Origin: Haliotis asinina
Taxonomy: Eukaryota; Mollusca; Gastropoda; Lepetellida; Haliotidae
Assembly (NCBI RefSeq): GCF_037392515.1
Contig: NC_090287.1
Location: 10,151,501-10,215,500, forward strand
Direction of reading: 5' to 3'
DNA length: 64,000 nt
A program made the position numbers and the translations under genes. This document shows, piece after piece, positions 15,301-27,300 of the stretch. Below the pieces are notes generated by a model, which was given only the letters and a program-made list of their open reading frames with translations, had not been told where the DNA came from and did no database searches. Position 1 is the first letter of the stretch; every line of letters begins with the position of its first letter.

Positions 15301-18300
15301 CCGTGTCAGTGTACAGTACTTCACACCTGTCGCCGTACTGTTTCTTAAGCTCGTTGTAGTAAAAGTCGTACATCAGGTGTTTGGATAAATCGAGGATGCT
15401 CATCCCCACGTAAACAGGTCGGTTGAATTTTATGTGGCTTTTCTTCATGTGTATGGCAACCAGGTTGTCTGTAAATATTTTATTACGGTTGAATGCCGGA
15501 CTGGCTATCAATTTCCTGAGCTTGTCTTCCTCACTAGATCTAACCAGCTTCACGGTTACGCGTTTCCTCAGGTTTTCCATAGTCTTACCAAACACCGAGT
15601 TATTCATGAGTTTGTAGAGATTTTTCTCAAAATCACTGGTTGCTTTTTTTCGTAGGTCTGTGTTCATTCTGATGTAGGGCTCCATCCATGGGCTCTGGTC
15701 GAACATGAGCACCCTGTGTATTTTGGTCAGCCTCATACCCAACGACAGGTACAGCTGTAGGTTGCGATAGTGAACGATGTATTTGGTCTTATTCATTAAG
15801 TTAGGCACGAGTTTTTCAACGTCTGTCACACGACCACCTGACAAGTTATGTTGGTACTCAGACATCCAGTCTGTGTTAACCTTCATACGTTCGGGGGCCA
15901 GGGGATAGCTGTTGTGCGATGTGTGTAATTCCTTGGGATACTCTAAGTCAACTTCGAGGATATACCCTTTGTTCGAATCTGGTGCAACCTCTATAACATC
16001 AACGTGGGGTACCCATTCGAATCCCCCTGTAGGTAGATACTGGCTCATGGCCCAGCCGTACAGGTTATTTGCGTCGAGGTATAGAATGTGATTGGTTGGT
16101 TTGTTAGGATCGTAACCTTTCACGTATTGATTATTTGCTTTAGCGTATCGTTTGGATGCCATGGAAATCCCACCTCGCAAGCCTTTCTCAATGAATAGGT
16201 GCATGTCGTAATCTGTGAGCAATTCCAAATTAACTCCGGTCTTTTTAAGCAAGGCGTCCCACGACAGACCTGGGCTGGTGTAATACCATGCGGGGTCGAG
16301 TTTATACTGCTTTAAACACGTCCGCCGAAACGTTTCAAACACGTCGGCTAACAGCAGTACATCTGTCCTCAAGTACAGGTCGTGATAATCACCCAGGTTC
16401 TTACAACCCAGTTTATTCCATACGTTAGTCGCGTGCGAGTAATCATCTCGTGAGACGGACGCCTCATTCAGCTTGCTATAAAAGCAGTCAATAGGGGGTA
16501 GTCTGGTCTCGGTGAACTTGGCCCAACTATCCATGTACTCATAGGGGTACACACCCTTCCTCATAAGCAGGGGTCTAGTCTCGGCGTCTGTGTATCGATC
16601 GGTGATAGGGAAGGTATTGTTGGCCTTGACCAGACTGTCGAGTGACGACAGGAGGAACTGAAACGAGTCAATGAATCTAAGTCCGTTTAAGCTGAAGGAG
16701 ATGTATCTCTCCATGTTGTTGGGGATGCACGTTATATTACCATCGATTTTCGCGATGGCCTGCATGATCAAGTGTGAGTCGTACCCTCTCAAGTTGTGAA
16801 AGACAACGGGGATGTTTATTGTCTTAGGGTTGATTTTAAGCTTGAGGTTGCACGCGTTGTGAGCGGCGCCTCTATACTTACCAGTTATGTGGCAGTGATC
16901 TCTCACCGAATCACCGTTAAGTGGTGAGTCGCACACGTGACAGTTAGTGCTACTAGCGTGAGCTAGCCTGTCGGCTCGGGTCATACGCATGGGAGCGATT
17001 TTATACAATGCATTCCTAATAATTTTTTCTTCCTCCTGCAAACACTTTAGAAACCTTTCAGCCGCGTCAGGCCCCCTATACACTACCGGAGCTTTCGTTT
17101 CCCCGTCACAACGGACTACAATGTATCCAAACGAACAGGCTTTAAGCTCTTGTGTCTTGTGGGTGAAGCTACCACTGGGGGAATCCCCACCCACAATTAA
17201 GGCTTCGAAGTCGGCGTATATAATATAAGGTACAGACATTTGGTTCTTGTGGTTACTGAATTTTAGGATATTTTCACCTTCCTTAGGCATGTCGACTCGT
17301 ATGTCCGTCTGCCCCACACCTTGACAATCATCCCGGTGGGATTCTAATAAATCAGCTCGACTGAAACCGTGTAGGCATCGTACACAAAAGTGTTTTTCCC
17401 CATCATGTTTCGACTGGTCGTGCAACAACCGGCTGAGATGTTTTATCCATGTGTAGTGATACTTTTCACCTCGCTGGATCATGAATATATTGATAACTTG
17501 GCGATCCTTCACCGGGCTGACCCTGTGTACTATTGTTGTGTTACCTTCGTGCCCAAAGACATTTATAGCCAGATTATTCTGTTTTTCTACTTTAGTGATC
17601 TGGGATATTGGGGTGGGTTCATCTATACCATCCCAATTAAGCCCATCATCTTGGGGATAGCTAGAAAGCCTATCTGAATTCTTACCAGCTGGAAATAAGG
17701 CTGACCTGATAGCTAACCTCAGGCAATCGTTTCCTCTATTCTTAACGTTTACTATGGCATGTTTGTTCTTATAGTAGGGAGGCAAGGCTAGGTATGACCC
17801 GCCTCTGAACGGCACGTAGTTAGCTATGTCTAGATAGACATTATCGATTTTATCTACAACCCACCCGGACCCTAAGTGTGTGTAGCGTTCTAGGTATTCT
17901 CGTATCTGCTGAAAACTTGTATCGATTGATGCGTCAATGGTCTCTGCATGTGTGACGACCTCTTGTTTACCTCGGAAGTAAGGCTGAACATACTCAGTGG
18001 TACTCCCAACCTGCTTATCGAGTGACATTTTCACTGTGATCTGAAACTTGATACTTCCTATGTTATTTAGTTCCTGGTTGACCTTATCAGCTATCAGAGG
18101 CTTGATATCTGTAATGTCTATGTTTCTATCAACGCGCATGCGCCAACCTCTCAAATAATTGCCTACGGCGTGCTCAGTGCGCACGAACTGTAGGTCAATA
18201 GCTCTATTCTGTCGTAATAATTCTAAAAGTTGTGGTTTCCTCATACGGGAATACCCGCCTAAACCCAAATCATGTGCCTCGGCTTTCAATTGTTTTACAG

Positions 18301-21300
18301 TGGGACGTGCTACGGGGGCATGTGATAATAATGCGGTTAACCCGGCTCTCCCCAGGTTTGAATAACCCGTGTGTCCAAGCTGTTTTGCTTGAGCTTTTAA
18401 TTGTTTTACCGTAGGAGGGGCTTCTAAACCTAGTAATCTCAACAATGCTGACTTCCGCATTCGAGAATACCCGATGACACCTCTCTGTTTTGCGACCCGC
18501 TTGAGCTCGCTTACAGTAGACATCGTGTTTACACCTAAGAGAACCAATGTCTAATTGGTTCACAGTAAGGGGAGATAACCCTTAAGTGGCTATCTTGAGC
18601 AGTCGCCTACGTTCTTTTATGTAGCCTTTTTTATTCTCGTAGATGAGTTGATGTCTGACTACGTTCGCTCCGTGAGCTTTACATAGACAGTAGTGTCCTT
18701 TAACCCCGATACCACACACAGAACACGTGTAGTTAGGACTTCCCATATGGAAACAACAGAACCCCTGATTCCTGCATTTCCTACCACAGGCCTCGGTCTT
18801 CCCCATAAGTATGTATTCGCTTTCATGTTTACTTATATAGGTATTTTAATTTAATTGCTTCGCAACCAACGCAGTAGCTGCTATACCTAAAACTATGAAG
18901 CCCAGTTCACGATTCATTTGCCCCTTGGATGGTGTGTAGTACTGAGCGAGTGTGGGTTTATTGAGCGGTTCCAATTGTTTACCAGTTAGTAGGTAGTATT
19001 CTTTCATTGCTTCATCGACATCGTAGAATGTTTTAATGGCATGGTTTTCACGCTTGAGTTGTTCGTTAATAAAATCGATCCTCTGGAGACGTTTTTTAGC
19101 GTACTCGGCCTGTGCCCTTTGTAATTTCTCAGTAGCGAGATCGTGTCGCTTCCTTTCTTCCTGTATTTCAGCCGCGTGATCATCTCGTAGTTTAGAGAAG
19201 AGGAAATTACTCCCGGAAAATGCCAGGGCATTCACTAACGCCCCACCAACCATCATAGCTATCGTGGCCATCCCTATATTTATTTCATTATATTATCAGG
19301 TATTATTCCTTGTTTTACTAGGATGTCTTTTGTGGCCATCGCCATACCAAGGTTCATTATGAGCATACCCATATCCTGCAGGTTGAAATCTAGCTTGATA
19401 GTTGGTTGTTTAAGCACCATTTTAGTCAACCGAGCGTACCCTACTGCTAGACTGGCTACCACTGTGGCGTGGTATGCGTCGTTGACGAACGTTTTCCCCT
19501 CAGACATTATGTATATGATATAAAAATATTAAAATTATAACATGATATGCGGATCTACCGTGTGGGTGGGGGGCTCACTGTTGGGTGGTGGCTCACTGTG
19601 GGAGGGTACCCCCACGTATAACCATGTTATAACCACGGCACCTACAGCCAACAACAGTCGGGTTGGGTTGGCCACTTTATGTTGGTTACACCACCGTTTT
19701 TTACCGGCAGCTACTCTCTTAGGATTCTTCTGCCTGGTTACTGTTGGGGGCACCCCCACTGAAGTGGTCTCCACTGTCACCTCGGGACTCACTGGTTCCT
19801 GTGAACTCACTGTTGGGGGTGTGGGGGTATCCCCCACTGTTTCCTGTGCAGCATCCATCTATACTATTATTATTATTCTTTCTCTCAAATTGACAATGTT
19901 TTGCCGTGATAATCGCCGCCGTCACTGGAGCCAACAACATGCCATATTTGTGGTACAGCCCGCAGCTGATAGAGCTCACGGCGTGTTCGATAAAAGGGTC
20001 TTTCTCGAGGTCCTCCCACAGGTAAAGTCGGCGCTCTGGTGGAATGGGAAGGAAATGTGACACAATACCGGTGTATATCTGGGTCATAGCCGATCCTATT
20101 GTCTTTGTCATTTCTGCTCCGAGCCGGGACTCGTATCTAGCGTATAGCTTATCGATTTCTTCGGCTGACATTTTGTGAATTTTATCCGGAGTGTAGTCTC
20201 CAAAGTAATGTTTGGCTTTGCCGCCAACAGCCAACGCCACCAGTTTCTCTCGCTTGGGGGAATCCCCCACAGTGGGGCCTGCCGGCGGCGTGGAGGAGAC
20301 CCCCAACTGTTCGAGCAATTCCTCACACTCCATCTTATAATATAACAAGTAAGATTTAGTTTTAACTATATAATACCCGATGCAGGCAAAACACAGAGAA
20401 ATGAAGGTTAAGTTGCACACGACAAATACTTCAAATATCATAGCTTTGCTTAGCTTTGCTTAGCTTTGCTTAGCTTTAGCTTAGCTTTGCTTAGCACACT
20501 CTATATGCTACTGGTTGGTCGGTTTTTAGCACGAGCTTAGCGTGTTTAGTTTCAGCGAGCTGTTTCTTCACCCGTTCCCGTTCTAATTTACTCATCACAT
20601 CGTTCTCTCTCAAACACTCCTCAAACGAATCCCTGTCCTTGCAGTGAAATAAGGCCACCCATCGCGTCTGCTCCCTGAGGTCTTTCAACACCGAGTTGAA
20701 CTTCTGCGTTAGCACCCAGACGCTGTGATTTGCATGCCGGCCGGAGAAGGCCAGGTACGATAGCATGTCTCTCTTTTTTGTTATCTCGCGATTAGCGCTG
20801 CAGTCGTCCAGTATAAACAGCGTCGGTTCCCCTTTAAATTTCTCGTGAAGAGTTTTCAACCAGTCCTGCAGGCGTGTTCCAGGGTTGATTTTGTGTACGT
20901 CCGGGTCCGTCATCACCCAAGGTCGCGCGTACGATTTATTCATGCTCAGAGTAGGGCATATGATAACGATGTTATCGAACACATCCTTGTAGTAACCCTC
21001 CAACATATCCAACACGAAAACGGTCTTCCCACAGCCAGTCTGCCCGCATATGATAGCGCAGTGTGGGTCAGTGGGTAACCCCAGGGGGTCTCCCCCACTA
21101 GTAGATGGCTTGCACGAATCTCCCATTGTCTATATTAAGTTGCGCGTCCATAATAACGTACAGATATAATTTCAACTTACCAGCGGTTTGAGCCTTCTTA
21201 GTAATCTGGATGGTTATCCCTTCGCTGCCGTTATCTATACGGCGCCCGCTGCCGTGCAGTTTATCATCATCCGTGGATCGCATGTCCAACCATAGGGCGT

Positions 21301-24300
21301 ACTTGGTGGTCAGGTATTCACCGATCTGCACGGAGCTTAGGTCCAGGTCCTTTGTTATATAATCCCCCACTGGTAGCTTTTTTATCTCATCCCACTGCTG
21401 GTGTGGTCTCATACCATGACTGAACAGCTGGTTGGGCACGCCCTCGATGGTCACTTCCACCTTTTCAATCTCGGGGTTGAAAAACTTCTCGCTGTCCCTC
21501 TGGAATGGCTCGTAATCCTCCACGGGGACGACCAGGATACCTTTCATCGATCGCGCCGGCACGTTCAGGTTGATATTCCACACAGTGTCGCTCTTATCTC
21601 GCACGATTGATCTATGCCTCAGTACGCGATCGTATAGGATAGCCATCTTCCCAGAGTACTGGCTTCGAACCTGCCTGGCCAGCTCCGGGCTAGTGACCAT
21701 GTCGAACTCCAGAGAGATGTTGTCTATGGCATAACTGGCCTCATCACCGTTCGGCGTACGCACTACTTTGCTATAGTCGTTAAACGTGAGCTCGTATTCG
21801 AGTCTATCACCCAGCGCGGCCTGGTAAAACGGCGCGTGTCCCGTGAGCAACTCGAAGTCGAGCGGCACGCAGAATCGATTCCCGTATGCTAGAGCGATGG
21901 CCTTTTCACCGGCCGATAGCTTGTCTTGCTGGTCTTGCGTGAAGACATACCCTATGCGCGCCCGGGTTGATTTGCTGATGCCCTGGTACACATCATTGAC
22001 TCGTTCTCCATCGCTTTTCCAGAGATCCCTGTAGCAGTGAAACACGTCGCTGTCATCGATGCTCAGCACCTCGTTACCGCTGATCTTGACGGTCGTTTTC
22101 TTGATGATAGCTCGCCCCACGTTCCGCACTAGCTCGCGTTTATCGTTGACGGAGGTCAACGTGATATTGAACGCCAATCGAACAGTGCCTGGTACAATGA
22201 GGTCATTCTCACCAAGGTTTGGAAATCTAACCAGCAGAGTTTGATTCTGGTCTATCTTGCTGGGATTGTTGGTGATGGTCACCGACTGTCGCACGGCTCT
22301 GGCGCCTAATGGCTCTCTCAATCTTCTGAAAGGATCTAATTTTCTACCGTACATTGTTATATAAATGAAATATATTTTTAATACTAATGGATGAAGACAT
22401 ACCTATGGATGATATGTGGGACGATAGTGCCCAGGCATTCAATGATGACCAGGAGACCTCATTCTCGCAAGGTGACGAGCTCCTTAAAGACGCCGTCGAT
22501 GATTATTACAACCCAGTTGAAAATAAATCCAAACTCAAGCCGTTGGGAAGGAACTATTCCGATTTTACCCTCAGCAATGGCACGCTGCGTTTGAAGTCTC
22601 GCCCGGAGATCGATCTCATGAATAAACGCACTAGAGAACCGCTTGCTTTATCAACATTAGCCGGTAAACATGGAAGTCAGTTGGTCCAAGATGAACTAGG
22701 TTTCATAGATTACGGTGGCGCGCGACCTAAGCAGTATCCTCCGAAGTTAGTTCAAGGTCTGGAAGGCATCAGGGACGCCACATCAGATCAAAACATGACT
22801 TATGATATTAAAAAGGTGTTGGCTGACTACGAGAACGAGCCCTTCCCGGGGCTCGAATTTACCGTTCGGGAACTGAGGGGGTTGGACCTGTTGATGCAAA
22901 CCATTCGTGGTCAGCTCTGGAAAAGCACAGCCAAAATGAGTGAGATAGACGACCACATCGCCTATGAAAAGAAAAAACTCGGTGAAACTGAGGACGAGTC
23001 TATGAAAGCCACCATTGAGGAACGAATACGTAATTTGGAAGATGAAAGGCAGACCTGGTTGGAGACAGCGTCCGGCTACAAAGAAAAGCTTAGATCCCAG
23101 GTCAGCCGTATACGGGAAACCATCAATCAAGTCCTCCACCGAGACACCACGTTAGCAGACAGGATTCGGATATTGTTCCGGGAGCAAGGGATCACCATCG
23201 CCAGCATTCTAACTGCATTGGGTTTCATCATATCAACCCTCGTGGTGTCACTGACGGGGGGAACCCCTGTGGGGCCTGCCGGCGGGGGAACTCCAAGTGG
23301 CGGTGGGGGTGTTAAAGACTGGATAAAAAAACTCGGGGAAGGCCTAGCTAAACTGGCTGGTAAAGCCGCCGAAGCCCTTCCCGGCATCCTGGGTAGCATC
23401 GTCTCGTGGTTGTTGGGCGCTCTGTCTAAAACTGCCATGTGGCTCAGTCAAAACCTGTGGGCAGCCATAGTCGCCGTGGCGGGTCTGGTGTACGTAGCGG
23501 CTAAGAAATCTTTAACCAAATAAGTCCCAAAGTTACCCCACCAACCACTAAGGCTGTTTTATTATCAATATGCTGTTGATAGGGGGGTACCCCCACATGT
23601 ATATGAGGGGGTGTGAGGGGCACATGAACTTTAGGCTCCGGGGGTGGCGCCACTATACCCTTTTCACGTGGTGGGATGTGTGGGATATATGGGGTGTTAA
23701 TATCGGGGTTGATACCCAACTTTTGGTCCGCCGTGGCTATGACTATTTTGTTGTTATAACCCACCACTTTTTTTATTCTCAGTTGCATATCACTCGGAGC
23801 CATGTACAACCCCACACCGAACACGTAATTGACTTTCGATCTGGCGTATTCTAACACGTTTTGGTAACGGTCGATAGCCCTCGGGAGATCAACTGGAGAA
23901 TTGATAGCATCCTCAACGTTGGAAACGAATTGTGTCTGAGCGTCGTAAGCAGTTACCTTACCGAGGATGTTGGAACGCGTCATCGACTGCGCACCCAACA
24001 GCGCCCACACGTACGTTCGAATCGAGTCGTTCAAGCGTATTGTACCAGCACGAGTGAATTCTTTCGATGTTTTTGAGATCATTTTAGTCCAGGCTGTGGC
24101 TGCATCAGGACTGGTTTGCTTTATACAGCTGACATGGATCTTTTCATTCGTTGTGGGGCCTGTAAATGTATGACGGTTTGGGTTGTATGAACCATCTTTA
24201 GAACCGGCATAATATGTTCCGGACCTGTAGAAGTACACGAGAACTATACCGAGACCATGGTTCACACCAGGAAGGCGAAAGTCTTTATTCGTTGGAATCT

Positions 24301-27300
24301 CAAACTCCCCACAAATACGTTCATAAGCGCGTCTATCATAGGGGTTATTCGTCATACTCCACGCTTTATCTTGGGGAAGAGGAGCACTTATTTCCTTCAA
24401 TATTCGTCTCGTTTGATAATAAATATGAAACAGAATAACCGCCTTACTCAGTTCGTCTATACCGTAGTCTCGTGTCACACCCGACCCTGTCGTCGCACAC
24501 CACACAGCAAAGTTGAGTTGGTTCTGCCAAAACTGCATTGGGTTTTGATTCCAGTTTACCACCGCCTGCGCGTTATTAACGGACACGATATATTTTTCAA
24601 AGATATCAATAAAGGTTGTTTTAAACCCCGTACCATCTGCATTCACCACGATTTTCAAGTGTGCTAAATCCATATTATAATATATAATTCATATATTATA
24701 ATATGTACATAACACTTCCAGGAATAACGAGCGGTGAGGCCGTTCAGCTGACGCACGCGATCGATAACACGTCAGGTCAACTCGAAGTCGCACTCTGCGA
24801 TATCACCTACCTACCGCAATGGACTAACATTAATATCAGCAACAATAAGCTGTTCGTCAGTGGAACTCGCAGCCAGATAACTGACGGCTACTACAGCGTG
24901 TGCTCTCTAAACGATGAGGTCTTCAAACCCCTGGGAGCTGAACTCAAGATGAACGACTCAAACGGCACAGTGGTGTTAATCAACAACGGAAGAAACCCTT
25001 TGAGGCTCGGCCGACCATTAGCAAGGATGCTCGGTATGTCTCCTGACGAGATAAAACCAACAACAACCGTCACAGGCACGAAGTTACCCGACCTAGTACC
25101 GTACCGAGAGCTGTACATTCATCTCAGTCAGGTGAGCACAACGTATAACATTCAAGGAGGTCACCCTTCCACTATATTGAGAGCAGTGCCAGTGAAAACT
25201 GAGAAATTCAACGACGGTAGAACCGAGTCGTTTTCACCACGGCAGTATAAGAGATTAACCCAGGGCAACATACCTGAGCTGACAATATCGGTGTTAGATA
25301 TAAATCATAATCCTGTAAATATAGGATACCTCAGCTTAACACTTCATGTAACATGACCAGCGCACAAGGACCCGGAGTGAAAAAATGCGCCAATATCGGG
25401 ATCTCCGACCTCGGAGACACACGCGGTTTCGACGCTCCCGGAGTAGATGGTAAATCGTATGCCTTGCAACTGAAAAACAACATTTACAAACGCGTTGAAA
25501 TCCCCTCCGGTGGAACCCTAAGTGATATGATAGATACCACAAGAGCAACAGTAAACACTAAGTACTCCCTTGTCAACACCGGTGATAATAATTGGGTAAT
25601 ATACCCATCGTTCGGAGGTAAACTGTTCGACTTAGACGATGTTGAGAGCACTACCGTCGCCCGAAACAAGCCATATATGCTCATCTTCACCGAAGATGAC
25701 AAGTGGGTGTTGTTACCCGATAATAACTGGTTTCTCAATATTAGACTCGTCTCCCCTTACGTGTTTACGGATAACAAAGACAACCACCTAAACAAAGTCG
25801 TGAACAATGGAACCCTGCTCGTGGCTTACGTACCAACTCAGAGACGTAGCGTAGTCGTCAGCCCAGTCAACACTATAGCAGCCCACATGCTATCGAGTAA
25901 ACCAACCATACAAAACGTGAAATTGCAGTTGGTGTCTGAATTCGAAGGCGTGACCAAGATACTAGAGAGTCTACCGGCAAACTCAACACTATTCATCAAA
26001 GTCTACCTAGGGGAACCATCGGTGAATGATGTCGAGATCGTGAAGGGGATCAAACTCGGGTGGGTGAAACGACACCAGTTTCAAGTTTGCAACGTTTACG
26101 TGCGGGTGGGTGTCGACTCCAAGACCAGTCTGCAAGGGGTCAACGTGATCGTGGAAAATAAGATATCACTAATCAATATCTTCCTGCCTGACAACATACA
26201 CTTCATGGGTATGAAGTTAACCCCTGAATTATTATCAGAAAACCAGTTGGAAATTATATCGTAATAGTATAATAATGACCAGTCATCATCCCAACACTAC
26301 ACTTAACGACTTAGGAGATACGGAGGGATTCGATCAGCCTGGTGAGGAAGATGAATTATACGTCCTACACTTCAAAGACAACGTGTACAGACTGGTGCTG
26401 TTATCAGATTTAAAAGAGCCCAAATGGCTGATCAATTTAACACTCGCCTCACCTTATATCACAATAGATACATATACAAAATATGTCACTAAGATTAGGA
26501 ACAACGGTATCTGGACCGGGGATTTCGTTCCGGATAGGGCATTCATAGCAACTTCTGAGACCGAAAAAAATAGGTTAAAGCCTGGAGAAGACAATAAATT
26601 AGCATTTATCAATTATAATCCTAACGTAGGTCTTAGTATAGCCGCCCCTTACACACTCATCATAGAAGTCTTCTTACATTCAGACAATGAAAACACCTCA
26701 CGAGTACACCAAATTTTACCCGGGGTGTCAATACACTGGTTTGACGAACACACAAGCAAATATTGTCGTATTATTATACAACGGGATACCTACGGGGGTC
26801 CTATAAACCGCTTAATAAATCTCAGTGGGGTTTTTATTACAACAGAAAAGTTTATTGGCTTAACACCTATTACCCTGAATACTAATATACAACTTGTAGA
26901 CTTCAAATACATTGATAGACTATTAACTGAACCCCAATTAAAATATCTTTCAAAATATATATTATAGGATGGGTCTGTACCCAGTCGTAGAGGAAGTAGC
27001 GAAGACGTTGGAAACCGTAGATGGGTTCCGCTTGAGGCAGTTATGTGATGTGAAACGTCAACTAGAACAAGACCGTGACACGCGGAAAGCATTATGTAAA
27101 AAGTACAATAGAGCTTTCAATATCGTGGACGGGGCTGACACTGCCCTTATGGCAACCAGCATGGGACTAGGGGCGGCAGGCGTTGGGTTGTTAACCACCA
27201 TCGTGGCTGCACCTATAGTGCTAGGTTTTGAAATAACGGCAGGGGTGGCAGGGTTGGCAGGGTTGGCGCTTAAGTTAGTATCACGCAGACTTAATCGTAA

